Shown in pieces: positions 1 through 8,650 of a stretch of DNA of 64,000 bases (positions are counted from its first letter, which is position 1; each line of letters opens with the position of its first letter). The position numbers were made by a program, and so were the translations under genes. Below the pieces are notes generated by a model, which did not search any database, had not been told where the DNA came from, and saw only the letters and a list, made by a program, of their open reading frames with translations. Origin of the DNA: Natronohydrobacter thiooxidans (GTDB taxonomy: Bacteria > Pseudomonadota > Alphaproteobacteria > Rhodobacterales > Rhodobacteraceae); assembly GCF_001884735.1 (NCBI RefSeq), contig NZ_MJAP01000003.1:310001-374000 (forward strand). The letters are read 5' to 3'.

Positions 1-59
1 ATATGGAACTGGCGGTTCAGGCGCTTCATGATGCGTTTGAACTGGACAAGGCGGGCTGA
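1..59 (+). CDS. lysC: C-terminal end of aspartate kinase (partial)
   Basis: Only the last 18 codons lie in the window, in frame from base 3, ending in TGA at 57-59. The visible tail (MELAVQALHDAFELDKAG) resembles the extreme C-terminus of alphaproteobacterial aspartokinases, where a short helix follows the second ACT domain. The gene next to ptsP in Rhodobacterales is commonly lysC, which fits. Aspartokinase phosphorylates aspartate, the first step to lysine, threonine and methionine. The call rests on a short tail plus gene order, so it is probable rather than certain. Confidence 0.6.
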   Translation, partial: MELAVQALHDAFELDKAG

Positions 60-88
60 GGCAGGCCCGCATCAGCATCGGAGGGGCC

Positions 89-2335
89 ATGCCCCAGAGA
101 ACGGAAACGGACAGTCGGAAGCTGCTGCGTCGGCTGCGCGATGAAATGTCGGTCTCGCAGCCCGGTCAGGAGCGGCTGGACCGGATCACGACGATCATTT
201 CCGATTCGATGGGCGTCGATGTCTGCTCGATCTATCTGCTGCGCGATCCCGAGACGCTGGAGCTGTGCGCGACCGAGGGGCTGCGGCCCGAATCCGTGCA
301 TGTCACCCGGCTGCGTCTGGGCGAGGGGCTGGTGGGCAAGGTGGCGCGGCTGGCGCGGCCGCTGAACACCGCCAATGCCCCGGCCGAGCCGGGCTTTCGC
401 TATATGCCAGAGACCGGGGAAGAGGTGTTCACTTCGTTTCTGGGGGTGCCGATCCAGCGGCTGGGCGAGCGGCTGGGCGTGCTGGTGGTGCAGGCGAAAG
501 AGCCGCGGCTCTATTCCGATGACGAGATTTACGGGCTGGAAGTGGTGGCGATGGTCATCGCCGAGATGACCGAACTGGGCGTGTTCGTCGGCGAGGGCAC
601 CAGTTTCGCCGCGACGCATAAGAACCCGCTGCTGCTGCGCGGAGTCACGGCGCAGGAGGGCGAGGCCGAGGGCCATGTCTGGCTGCATGAGCCGCGCGTG
701 GTGATCACGCGACTGGTGAATGATGACAGCCGCGCCGAATTGAAGCGGCTGGAAGATGCGGTGGCGCAACTCAAGGTCTCGATCGACCAGTTGCTGGTCA
801 CGGCGGGGTCGCGCGACAAGGAGCATCAGGAGGTGTTGCAGACCTACCGGATGTTTGCCCATTCGCGCGGCTGGATGAAGCGGATGGAAGAGGATATCCG
901 GCTGGGCCTCTCTGCCGAAGCGGCGGTCGAGAAGGAGCAATCCACCGCCCGCGCCCGGCTGGAGACAGTGCCCGACGCTTACCTGCGCGACCGGCTGCAT
1001 GATCTGGATGACCTGTCCAACCGCCTGCTGCGCATTCTGACCGGACAGGGCAATCATACCGGGGCCGAGATGCCCGACCGGCCGATTCTGGTCGCACGCA
1101 ATATCGGGCCGGGCGAATTGCTGGAATATGGCCGCCGGTTGCGCGGGGTGGTGCTGGAAGAGGGGGCGGTGGGCTCGCATGCGACCATCGTGGCGCGCGC
1201 GCTGGCGATTCCGCTGGTGATCAATGTGCCGCGCATCACCACCGAGGCGCTGACAGGCGATCATATTCTGGTCGATGGCACCGAAGGTCAGGTGCATCTG
1301 CGCCCTGATGACAGTGTGACAACGGCCTTTCGCGACAAGATGGCGATGCAGGCCAAGGCGCAGGAACGCTATGCAGTCTTGCGCGACAAGCCTGCGCAGG
1401 CGCGTTGCGGCACGCGGATCCGGCTGAAGATGAATGCGGGGCTGATGGCGGATCTGCCCTCCTTGCCGACTTCTGGCGCCGAGGCCGTGGGGTTGTTTCG
1501 CACCGAATTGCAGTTTCTGGCGCGCGAGAATATGCCGAAACGCTCGGAACTGGTGGCGAATTACGCGCGCGTGCTGGATGCGGCCAAGGGCAAGGATGTG
1601 CATTTCCGCACGCTGGATATCGGCTCGGACAAGGTGATGCCCTATATGAAGCGGCCCGACGAGCCGAACCCGGCCATGGGCTGGCGCGCGCTGCGGGTGG
1701 GGCTGGACAAGAAGGGCGTGCTGCGCATGCAGGTGCAGGCGCTGATCCGGGCGGCGCAGGGGCGGCCCCTGTCGGTGATGTTCCCGCTGGTGGCGACGGC
1801 GAGCGAGTTCACCCGCGCGCGCGACATTCTGATGCGCGAGGTCGAGCGCGAGGACCGGCTGGGGCATAAGCTGCCCGAGGTTCTGCGCGTGGGCGCGATG
1901 CTGGAGACGCCCTCGCTTGCCTATGCGCCGGATGCATTTTTCAAAGAGGTCGATTTCATCTCGATCGGCGGCAATGATCTGAAGCAGTTTTTCTTCGCGG
2001 CGGATCGCGAGAACGAGTTGGTGCGGCGGCGCTATGATACGCTGAATGTCAGTTTTCTGACATTTCTGCAGGTTGTGGTGGATCGCTGCCATGCCTCGGA
2101 AACCGCGCTGTCCTTCTGCGGCGAAGATGCCGGGCGGCCCACGGATGCACTGGCGCTGGCGGGGATCGGAATCTCTGCACTCTCGATGCGACCAGCCTCA
2201 ATTGGTCCGGTCAAGTCCTTGATCCGGCGGTCTAATCTGAACGAGGTCTCGGAGCTGATCGCACGGGTGCAGGCGCGCGGGCTGGAGAATGCGCGCCCGG
2301 CCCTGCTGGACTATATCGCGACGCTGGTCGAATAG
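89..2335 (+). CDS. ptsP: Phosphoenolpyruvate-protein phosphotransferase PtsP (enzyme I-Ntr)
   Basis: This 748-residue protein starts the nitrogen-related PTS: it autophosphorylates from PEP and passes phosphate to NPr (PtsO) and then EIIA-Ntr. It has an N-terminal GAF domain (about 20-165), the sensory module that separates PtsP from sugar enzyme I. An HPr-binding helical region follows, then the swivelling phosphohistidine domain with the active His at about 364 (GSHATIVARALAIP). The C-terminal PEP-binding barrel carries the catalytic Cys at about 677 in SFCGEDAG. Length and domain order are typical. It starts 29 bases after the lysC stop. In the family, GAF binding of glutamine or 2-oxoglutarate tunes phosphorylation; that is known of relatives, not seen here. 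Confidence 0.95.
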   Translation: MPQRTETDSRKLLRRLRDEMSVSQPGQERLDRITTIISDSMGVDVCSIYLLRDPETLELCATEGLRPESVHVTRLRLGEGLVGKVARLARPLNTANAPAEPGFRYMPETGEEVFTSFLGVPIQRLGERLGVLVVQAKEPRLYSDDEIYGLEVVAMVIAEMTELGVFVGEGTSFAATHKNPLLLRGVTAQEGEAEGHVWLHEPRVVITRLVNDDSRAELKRLEDAVAQLKVSIDQLLVTAGSRDKEHQEVLQTYRMFAHSRGWMKRMEEDIRLGLSAEAAVEKEQSTARARLETVPDAYLRDRLHDLDDLSNRLLRILTGQGNHTGAEMPDRPILVARNIGPGELLEYGRRLRGVVLEEGAVGSHATIVARALAIPLVINVPRITTEALTGDHILVDGTEGQVHLRPDDSVTTAFRDKMAMQAKAQERYAVLRDKPAQARCGTRIRLKMNAGLMADLPSLPTSGAEAVGLFRTELQFLARENMPKRSELVANYARVLDAAKGKDVHFRTLDIGSDKVMPYMKRPDEPNPAMGWRALRVGLDKKGVLRMQVQALIRAAQGRPLSVMFPLVATASEFTRARDILMREVEREDRLGHKLPEVLRVGAMLETPSLAYAPDAFFKEVDFISIGGNDLKQFFFAADRENELVRRRYDTLNVSFLTFLQVVVDRCHASETALSFCGEDAGRPTDALALAGIGISALSMRPASIGPVKSLIRRSNLNEVSELIARVQARGLENARPALLDYIATLVE

Positions 2336-2356
2336 GGGAGCGCGGGTTCCCGACTG

Positions 2357-2851
2357 TCACTTTTCCGATATTTCGGTGAATTTCGTCACATCGCCCGAGA
2401 TCCCGTCCCAGGCCCCCGGCACCAGCGCCAGACCCAGCACGCGGGCGGGGTTGGTGGGCGGTGGCATGCGCACATTTTCCAGCAGCCCGAAGCCGAAACG
2501 GCTGTAATAGGGCGCGTCGCCCACCAGCAGCACGCGGGTCCAGCCGAGCGCGCCCGCGCGGGCCAGACTTTCGCGCATGAGCCAGCCGCCCAGGCCCTCG
2601 CCCTGATGGGTGGGGTGGACGGCGATGGGGCCGAGCAGCAGCACTTCGGCCCCGCCCACGCGCACGGGCCAGAAGCGGATCGCGGCGGCGATGCCATCTT
2701 CGCTCCGCAATAGCAGGCAGAGGGGCGCGACCGGGGGTACATCGTCGCGCAGCCGGTAGGAGGAAAGCGCCTCGCGGCCCGGCGCGAAACAGAGGTCATA
2801 GAGCGCCTCGACTTCCCACCAGTCGGCGGGGGTTTCTTCCGTGAGCTGCAT
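2357..2851 (-). CDS. GNAT-family N-acetyltransferase
   Basis: A 164-residue protein with the GNAT fold. A motif-A-like acetyl-CoA loop is visible near the middle (HPTHQGEGLGGWLMRESL, the Q/R-x-x-G-x-G/A loop). It is followed by the 'YYSRFGF' segment typical of the YhbS subgroup, which usually reads YY.RFGF. The substrate cannot be told from sequence; relatives act on small amines or protein N-termini. The start at 2851 (MQLTEETPADWW) is preferred over an upstream in-frame start at 2869 because it begins at the first beta strand. It converges with ptsP, leaving only about 20 bases between the two stops. Confidence 0.8.
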   Translation of the reverse strand: MQLTEETPADWWEVEALYDLCFAPGREALSSYRLRDDVPPVAPLCLLLRSEDGIAAAIRFWPVRVGGAEVLLLGPIAVHPTHQGEGLGGWLMRESLARAGALGWTRVLLVGDAPYYSRFGFGLLENVRMPPPTNPARVLGLALVPGAWDGISGDVTKFTEISEK

Positions 2852-2931
2852 CGACTGTCCCCGGCCCAAGACTTGCTGGCAGCGCCCCTAGCATGGCGTT
2901 AGGGTGCACGCAAACAGATCGGAGACCGGAT

Positions 2932-3537
2932 ATGTTCTATGAGCCACGGCAGGGCCACGGCCTGCCGCATAACCCGTTCAATGCCATCGTGACCCCGCGC
3001 CCGATTGGCTGGATTTCGACGCGGGGCGCGGATGGGAGCGAGAATCTTGCGCCCTATTCGTTCTTCAATGCCGTGGCCTATGTGCCGCCGCAGGTGATGT
3101 TTGCCTCGACCAGCACCAAACCGGATCGCGAGGGCACCAAGGATTCGGTGGCCAATATCCGCGAGACGGGGGTGTTCTGCGTCAATATCGTGGAATTTGC
3201 GGCGCGGGACGCGATGAATATGAGTTCAGGCCCCTGGCCGCGCGAGGTGGATGAGTTCGACCGCGCCGGGATCGCGCGCGAGGAGTGCCGGATGATCGCC
3301 GCCTCGCGCGTGGCGGATGCGCCTGCGGCGCTGGAATGCCGGATGACGCAGATCGTGACGCTGGAGGGGGTGGCGAATTTTCTGGTGCTGGGCGAGGTGG
3401 TAGGGGTGCATCTGCGCGAGGATTGTCTGGTGGATGGGGTGTTCGATATCACCCGTTTCCGCCCGCTGGCGCGTTGCGGCTATCGCGATTATGCAGTGGT
3501 GGAAGAGGTGTTCAGCCTGAAGCGGCCGGGGGAGTGA
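2932..3537 (+). CDS. Flavin reductase-like (FMN-binding split barrel) protein
   Basis: A 201-residue protein of the flavin-reductase-like family. Key segments are the N-terminal NPFNAIVTPRPIGWIST, then ENLAPYSFFNAVAYVPPQVMFAS, which forms the FMN-binding split barrel, and the GVFCVNIV strand. Such proteins bind FMN and either supply reduced flavin or act as small oxidoreductases; the partner is unknown. The start at 2932 (MFYEPRQGHG) is chosen because a GGAGA ribosome-binding site lies just upstream. The in-frame extension to 2893 does not look like family sequence. It stands alone, divergent from the GNAT gene. Confidence 0.85.
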   Translation: MFYEPRQGHGLPHNPFNAIVTPRPIGWISTRGADGSENLAPYSFFNAVAYVPPQVMFASTSTKPDREGTKDSVANIRETGVFCVNIVEFAARDAMNMSSGPWPREVDEFDRAGIAREECRMIAASRVADAPAALECRMTQIVTLEGVANFLVLGEVVGVHLREDCLVDGVFDITRFRPLARCGYRDYAVVEEVFSLKRPGE

Positions 3538-3544
3538 GGGGGCT

Positions 3545-3585
3545 CAGGTAGGGTGCGAGGCTCTAGCACGCACCTTACTCACCGC
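3545..3585. repeat. Imperfect GGTGCG...CGCACC hairpin between convergent genes
   Basis: The sequence GTAGGGTGCG...GCACGCACCTTAC forms an imperfect inverted repeat in the short gap between two converging genes. It is the same family as the hairpin found three times at 30961-31730. Such an element sitting only between gene ends suggests a bidirectional terminator or a REP-like repeat; the function is inferred. Confidence 0.55.
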
Positions 3586-3818
3586 CGCCCCTGATATTTC
3601 TGCCAGATCCAGAGCAGCGCGAGCGAGCCCAGAAGCGCGATCACGAAAGCCCCGATCCAGCCTGCCGAGGTCATCAGGAAGCGAAAGCCCAGCCCGCCGA
3701 TCACCGCGCCCAACACGCCGATCACCATTGCCGTGGGCAGGTCCGTGTTCATGCGCATCAGGCGTGTGGCGACCACGCCTGCCAAGGCCCCGACAACGAT
3801 CAGAAGCACGAGCGGCAT
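3579..3818 (-). CDS. GlsB/YeaQ/YmgE-family small membrane protein
   Basis: A 79-residue protein made almost entirely of three hydrophobic segments: LVLLIVVGALAGVVATRLM, an alanine/glycine-rich GVLGAVIGGLGFRFL, and AFVIALLGSLALLWIW. This is the pattern and length of the transglycosylase-associated / GlsB family. These are stress-linked inner-membrane proteins of unknown biochemical role. The basic tail (QKYQGRR) probably faces the cytoplasm. It lies ten bases past the end of the orphan P-loop gene on the same strand, so the two may share a transcript. Confidence 0.85.
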   Translation of the reverse strand: MPLVLLIVVGALAGVVATRLMRMNTDLPTAMVIGVLGAVIGGLGFRFLMTSAGWIGAFVIALLGSLALLWIWQKYQGRR

Positions 3819-3828
3819 CTTTCACACC

Positions 3829-4401
3829 CTAAACTAAATTGATGAATGGCCGCACCTGAAATGCCAGCGCATTTCGAGTGATGTTCGGTCGCGCCGGAAA
3901 CTGTGCTGCTGGAATCATCAAATTGTTGGCAGCGTTGAAAAGCGGCAATGGCACAGGATTGCTGGTCAAGGAAACCACATGGGTCACGGGGTGTTTCCCG
4001 AAACCACCGTTATTATTGGTGATGTGATCAGCATAAGCTTGAGCATTCCAATTTTTATTTCTAATCAAGGCTGTAGCGGAGATACACAAAATAGCTTTTT
4101 CTGCCTGACAAGTAGCTTGATAAGAATCCAAAAGATCTTCAACTTGCCATGGCGGTATCGCAGCACCTAGGCTTTCTGTACTCACCGGAGTATATTCTTC
4201 AGCGTCGGCCTGAGTGATGCCCTCGTTCAAAGAGCTTGCTAATACCAAAGTATTTTGCTTTTTTTTCGGATTTATCCAATCAAGCTGCAACACGTTCCTG
4301 CAGTTTGCGTGGATATGCTGAGCATTCCCGATTCCGCTCAAACACCTGACAAGTGTGCTTTTCCCTGCGTTCGCATAGCCTTCGATAAGTACGACTTCCA
4401 T
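3829..4401 (-). CDS. Orphan P-loop NTPase-like protein in AT-richer DNA
   Basis: A 190-residue protein of no family I recognise. The N-terminus has a clear Walker A motif (GYANAGKST, residues 8-16) after a hydrophobic strand (MEVVLIE). A second hydrophobic strand (KAILCISAT, about 103-111) could be the Walker B strand, but it lacks the usual acidic end. There are no membrane segments or zinc ligands. Its codons are visibly richer in A and T than all neighbours (many AAT, AAA, CAA codons), a sign of recent gain. The ATG lies three bases past the rlmN stop with a G-run ribosome-binding site inside the rlmN end, so it is probably translated by coupling to rlmN. Confidence 0.75.
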   Translation of the reverse strand: MEVVLIEGYANAGKSTLVRCLSGIGNAQHIHANCRNVLQLDWINPKKKQNTLVLASSLNEGITQADAEEYTPVSTESLGAAIPPWQVEDLLDSYQATCQAEKAILCISATALIRNKNWNAQAYADHITNNNGGFGKHPVTHVVSLTSNPVPLPLFNAANNLMIPAAQFPARPNITRNALAFQVRPFINLV

Positions 4402-4404
4402 TGC

Positions 4405-5583
4405 CTACCCCCCCGCTTCTGCCGCGATTTCCGCGCGCGATTTGCGCCCGCGCTCGGTCGCGGATTTCAACTGCCCGCAGGCGGCCATGATATCCTCGCC
4501 GCGGGGCGTGCGGATCGGCGAGGCATAGCCCGCCTTGTGGACGATATCGGCAAAAGCCTCGATCCGCGCCCAGTCCGAGCGCTGATAGGGGGCGCCGGGC
4601 CATTCGTTGAAGGGGATGAGGTTGATCTTGGCGGGGATGCCCGCGATCAGCCTGACCAACCGGCGCGCATCGGCGTCGCTGTCATTGACGTCCTTGAGCA
4701 TGACATATTCAAAGGTGATGCGCTCGGAATTCGACAGGCGCGGATAGTCGCGCAGCGCATCCAGCAGCGTCTTGATATTCCAGCGTTTGTTGATCGGCAC
4801 CAATTGGTCGCGCACCTCGTCGGTGGTGGCGTGGAAGCTGATCGCGAGCAGGCAGCCGATCTCGGTCGCGGTGCGGGCAATCTCTGGCACCACGCCCGAG
4901 GTGGAGAGCGTGATGCGGCGGCGCGAGATCGAGAGCCCCTCGCCATCCATCACCACTTTCATCGCGTCGCGCACAGTGTCGAAATTATAAAGCGGCTCGC
5001 CCATGCCCATCAGCACCACATTGCTGACAAGGCGGGTCTCATCTTTCGGGGCGCCGGGCTGGGGCCATTCGCCCAGATCATCGCGTGCGACCAGCACCTG
5101 CCCCACGATTTCCGCCGCCGTCAGGTTGCGCACCAGTTTCTGCGTGCCGGTATGGCAGAAGGAGCAGGTCAACGTGCAGCCGACCTGGCTGGAAATGCAG
5201 AGCGTGCCGCGATTTTCTTCGGGGATATAGACGGCTTCGACCTCGTGCCCGCCTGCAATGCGCAAGAGATATTTGCGGGTGCCATCGTCGGAGATCTGGC
5301 GGGTGACGATTTCAGGCCGCGCAATCTCGAAATGCTCGGCCAGTTCCGCGCGATAGGCTTTGGCGAGATTGGTCATCGCGCCGAAATCCTGCACGCCCCA
5401 GTGATAGATCCATTGCCAGATCTGGCCCACGCGCATTTTCGCCTGTTTCTCGGGCGTGCCATGGGCGATCAGGGTCTCTGCCAGTTGCGCGCGCGTCAGG
5501 CCCACAAGATTGATCTTGCCGGTTGCCGACAATTTGCGCGGGATCGTCAGCACATCCTGCGTGATGGGGGCGGTGGTGGACAT
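4405..5583 (-). CDS. rlmN: Dual-specificity rRNA/tRNA methyltransferase RlmN (radical SAM)
   Basis: A 392-residue radical-SAM enzyme that methylates C2 of adenine 2503 in 23S rRNA and, in the family, adenine 37 of some tRNAs. The iron-sulfur cluster motif CxxxCxxC is seen as C136, C140 and C143 in [14 protein letters not shown]. The family-typical [12 protein letters not shown] follows and the core ends at [11 protein letters not shown], which holds the methyl-carrying Cys region. Length matches the family, with a short N-terminal extension common in alphaproteobacteria. It stands apart from rppH upstream by about 85 bases. Confidence 0.97.
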   Translation of the reverse strand: MSTTAPITQDVLTIPRKLSATGKINLVGLTRAQLAETLIAHGTPEKQAKMRVGQIWQWIYHWGVQDFGAMTNLAKAYRAELAEHFEIARPEIVTRQISDDGTRKYLLRIAGGHEVEAVYIPEENRGTLCISSQVGCTLTCSFCHTGTQKLVRNLTAAEIVGQVLVARDDLGEWPQPGAPKDETRLVSNVVLMGMGEPLYNFDTVRDAMKVVMDGEGLSISRRRITLSTSGVVPEIARTATEIGCLLAISFHATTDEVRDQLVPINKRWNIKTLLDALRDYPRLSNSERITFEYVMLKDVNDSDADARRLVRLIAGIPAKINLIPFNEWPGAPYQRSDWARIEAFADIVHKAGYASPIRTPRGEDIMAACGQLKSATERGRKSRAEIAAEAGG

Positions 5584-5668
5584 CGTGGCCTCTGGCTATG
5601 GGGTCTGAGGGATGCATATAGCAAGGCCGGGCGCTGTTTTACAGGGCTGATGCAGCGAAAAGCGCGGA

Positions 5669-6157
5669 TCAGGCCAGCCAGTCGCGGAACTGGTCAATCA
5701 CCTCTGCGTAGGTCTGGCGCTTGAAGGGCACGATGGCGTCGAGCATCTCTGCCGCGCCGATCCAGCGCCATTCGGAAAATTCGGGATGTTCGGTGGCGAG
5801 ATTGATCTGATCGTCGCCGCCCAGATAGCGCATCAGGAACCAGCGCTGTTTCTGGCCGCGAAAGCGCCCGCCCCAGATGGTCGGCACCATTTCGGGGGGC
5901 AGATCATAGGTCAGCCAGTCGGCGGTTTCCGCGAGCGGCGCGACCAGTGTGGGCGGGACCGAGATTTCCTCTTCCAGCTCGCGCAGCGCCGCAAGGCCGG
6001 GATTTTCGCCCGGATCAATGCCGCCTTGCGGCATTTGCCAGGCGGGGGTGGGGCTGTCGATGCGCTGGGCGGCGAAGATCAACCCTTCGGGGTTGATCAT
6101 CATCACGCCCACGCAGGGGCGATAGGGCAGCATTGCCACCTGTTCCGGCGTCATCAC
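5669..6157 (-). CDS. rppH: RNA pyrophosphohydrolase RppH (Nudix)
   Basis: A 162-residue Nudix enzyme that removes pyrophosphate from the 5' end of mRNA and so triggers RNase E decay. The N-terminus [17 protein letters not shown] and the segment [12 protein letters not shown] are hallmarks of RppH. The Nudix box spans about residues 45-67 with REL-EEE catalytic glutamates (LRELEEEI). Its start overlaps the ctpA stop by four bases (ATGA on the minus strand), so it is the last gene of the gpmI-envC-ctpA-rppH run and is probably translationally coupled to ctpA. Confidence 0.95.
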   Translation of the reverse strand: MMTPEQVAMLPYRPCVGVMMINPEGLIFAAQRIDSPTPAWQMPQGGIDPGENPGLAALRELEEEISVPPTLVAPLAETADWLTYDLPPEMVPTIWGGRFRGQKQRWFLMRYLGGDDQINLATEHPEFSEWRWIGAAEMLDAIVPFKRQTYAEVIDQFRDWLA

Positions 6158-7482
6158 TGGCCGTTCAGGGCCGACAGCCCGCGCAGGATGTCGAGCGCAT
6201 AGGCCAGCTGGTAGTCATCCTTGCGCAGGCGGGCGACTTCCTCGGCCTTGCGGCGTTCCTCATCCATCTGGCGCTGTTCATCCTCGGACATGCCGCGATT
6301 GTCGAGCCGTCCGCGCAGGTCATTTTCCGAGCGTGAGGGGCGCGGCTCTTCATCGGCTTCTTCGATGGGCGCGCGGCGGGGTTGTTCCACCATGATATCG
6401 GGCGAGACGCCCAGCGCCTGAATCGAGCGGCCCGAGGGGGTGTAATAGAGCGAGGTGGTCAGCCGGATCGCGCCATCGCCGCGCAGCGGCATGACGGTCT
6501 GGACCGAGCCCTTGCCGAAGCTGCGGGTGCCGACGACTATCGCGCGGCGGTGATCCTGCAGCGCGCCTGCGACAATTTCAGAGGCCGAGGCCGAACCGCC
6601 ATTGATCAGCACCACCAGCGGCAGCCCCTCGATCAGATCGCCCGGTTGCGCATTGAAACGCTCGCCCGCGCCTTCGTCGCGGCCACGGGTAGAGACGATC
6701 TCGCCGCGTTCGAGAAAGGCATCGCTGACGCGGATCGCCTGAGTCAGCAGCCCGCCGGGATTGTTGCGCAGATCGAGCACCACGCCGCCGAGATGCTCCA
6801 GCCCGCCCAGTTCTTCGATCGCGCCGTCCAGTTCTTCGCGCATCGTAGGATAGGTCTGTTCGTTAAAGGTGGTCAGGCGCAGCACGACGATATCGCCCTC
6901 GATCCGGGTGCGCACGGCCTGCAGCCGGATCGTGTCGCGGATGATCGAGAGGTCAAAGGGCTCTGCCGTGCCTTCGCGCACCACGGTGATGATGATCTCT
7001 GAGCCCACCGGGCCGCGCATCATGTCCACGGCCTGCGAAAGCGTCAGGCCCAGCACGGATTCGCCATCGACATGGGTGATCAGATCGCCGGGTTCAACAC
7101 CTGCCTTGTCGGCAGGGGTGCCGTCCATGGGGGTGACGACCTTGATGAACCCGTCTTCCTGCGTCACCTCGATCCCCAGGCCCCCGAAAGAGCCGCGCGT
7201 CTGGGTGCGCATATCGTCGAAATCATCCGGGGCCATATAGCCCGAATGCGGGTCGAGCGACATCAGCATGCCGTTGATCGCGGCCTCGACCAGTTTGGCG
7301 GTATCGGGTTCGTCCACATATTGGCTGCGGATGCGCTCAAAGACTTCGCCGAACAGGTCGAGCTGCTCGTAGACCGAGGTCGCATTGCCGCGTTCCTGCG
7401 CCAGAAGCGGAGCGGCCACCTGCGTCGCCAGAATCGCGCCGCCCATGATCCCGCCGATTGCCGCCATCACGAATCTGTTCAT
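6154..7482 (-). CDS. ctpA: C-terminal processing peptidase (S41 family, CtpA)
   Basis: A 442-residue periplasmic serine protease. An N-terminal signal peptide ([20 protein letters not shown]...LLAQ) is followed by a helical region, a PDZ domain (about 95-175, GLGIEV...[11 protein letters not shown]) and the S41 catalytic domain. The nucleophile lies in the GSASASE motif (297-302) and the general-base Lys is at about 324 in SFGKGSVQ. The tail from about 375 is highly charged. Family members trim C-termini of periplasmic or lipoprotein substrates and act in cell-wall remodelling. Here it sits directly after an EnvC-like murein hydrolase activator, which fits a cell-envelope role. Confidence 0.93.
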   Translation of the reverse strand: MNRFVMAAIGGIMGGAILATQVAAPLLAQERGNATSVYEQLDLFGEVFERIRSQYVDEPDTAKLVEAAINGMLMSLDPHSGYMAPDDFDDMRTQTRGSFGGLGIEVTQEDGFIKVVTPMDGTPADKAGVEPGDLITHVDGESVLGLTLSQAVDMMRGPVGSEIIITVVREGTAEPFDLSIIRDTIRLQAVRTRIEGDIVVLRLTTFNEQTYPTMREELDGAIEELGGLEHLGGVVLDLRNNPGGLLTQAIRVSDAFLERGEIVSTRGRDEGAGERFNAQPGDLIEGLPLVVLINGGSASASEIVAGALQDHRRAIVVGTRSFGKGSVQTVMPLRGDGAIRLTTSLYYTPSGRSIQALGVSPDIMVEQPRRAPIEEADEEPRPSRSENDLRGRLDNRGMSEDEQRQMDEERRKAEEVARLRKDDYQLAYALDILRGLSALNGQ

Positions 7483-7552
7483 TCCATCATCCTATTCTGG
7501 CCAGCCCCTAGCGCCTGCCCCGCCTGCGCATACCCTGTCCTGCCGGTGCCTG

Positions 7553-8650
7553 TCAGCCCCCAGTGAAGGCGAACCAGGACGCCGGGTCAATGGGGTTTCC
7601 GTTCTCGCGCAACTCAAAATAGAGTGTTTCACTGCGGATACCAGAGGCGCTCTCGGATTGCTGAGCGGCGGGCATGCTGCCCAGTGGCGCGCCTGCGGGC
7701 AGGATCTCGCCAGTCTCGACCAGAGTCGCGCCAAGGCCCGAGAGGACCATGAGAATGCCCTCTGCCGGTTCGAGAATGACGACCTGTCCATGCCCGGCCA
7801 GCGGGCCGGAATAGCGCACGGTCGCGGACCATGGCGCTGTGACCAGCGCCTTGGGGGCGGTGGCGAGGATCACGCCCTGCCGGGTGATCCCGGCGGCATC
7901 GGGCTGGTTGAACCCGTGCAGGAGCGTGGCGCGCACCGGCGAAGGCAGGCTGCCGCGCGCGTCGCGGAAACCGGCAGTGGGGGTGTCATGGCGCAGCGCG
8001 TCGCCCTGCTGCAATTCCTGCGCGAAATCGTCGAGCGTGGCGGCGTTGAGCGCGAGCATGGCGAGTTGCTCGGGGTCGTCGACCAGCCGTTTCGGCAAGG
8101 GGCCGCGATCAGAGATGGCTTGTGCCAGCGCGATGCGGGCCTCCTGCGCGGCGACAAGCCCCTGTTCGAGCGCGAGAAGCCCGAATTGCCGCGCGCGGCG
8201 CAGCGCGCGCAGATCGTCGAGCGCGTCGCGCAATTCGGCCACATCGCGGGCCAGTGCCGGGGTCACGTCGCCCAAAAGCATGGCCGCGCGGGCAGTGGCA
8301 AGCGCGCCTTCGGGATGGACAAGGGCCAGACTGTCATCGACGCGCTCGGTCGCCATGAGCACGCTGAGCAGCCGCGTCACGCGGGCGGCATCGGCGGAGA
8401 AGCGGCGGGTGAGCGTGGCCTCGCGCAGTTGCGCTTCGCGCAAGCCGTCGCGCAGCGAGACCAGCCCCTCCTCATAGGCCTGAATGGTCTGACTGAGGGC
8501 AGTGATCTGGTCGCGCCCGCCGGTCGCTTCCTGCATGGCTGCGGTCGCGGCCTCCAGCGCGCGGGCGGCGGTGGTGGCGCGTTCTGCCGGGTCGGCCTGC
8601 GCGGCGCTGGCCCAGATCAGGCAGGCGGCAAGGGCAAGCCCGCGCCGCAT
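7553..8650 (-). CDS. EnvC-like murein hydrolase activator (degenerate LytM/M23 domain)
   Basis: A 365-residue exported protein. The signal peptide (MRRGLALAACLIWASAAQA) is followed by a long Ala/Arg/Glu/Leu-rich coiled coil (about 20-215) and a C-terminal LytM/M23-type domain (about 240-365). The ending ETLYFELRENGNPIDPASWF is typical of the family. The domain lacks the usual metal-binding HxxxD and HxH pattern: GHGQVV keeps only part of it. As in E. coli EnvC, it is therefore probably an activator of amidases at division rather than an enzyme. Its start overlaps the gpmI stop, and ctpA follows 70 bases on. Confidence 0.85.
   Translation of the reverse strand: MRRGLALAACLIWASAAQADPAERATTAARALEAATAAMQEATGGRDQITALSQTIQAYEEGLVSLRDGLREAQLREATLTRRFSADAARVTRLLSVLMATERVDDSLALVHPEGALATARAAMLLGDVTPALARDVAELRDALDDLRALRRARQFGLLALEQGLVAAQEARIALAQAISDRGPLPKRLVDDPEQLAMLALNAATLDDFAQELQQGDALRHDTPTAGFRDARGSLPSPVRATLLHGFNQPDAAGITRQGVILATAPKALVTAPWSATVRYSGPLAGHGQVVILEPAEGILMVLSGLGATLVETGEILPAGAPLGSMPAAQQSESASGIRSETLYFELRENGNPIDPASWFAFTGG

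Noticed and set aside
26..2092. A 688-codon open frame on the minus strand
   Set aside because: It lies wholly antisense to ptsP and its product is His/Arg/Gln-rich with no family likeness, the usual shadow of a GC-rich gene.
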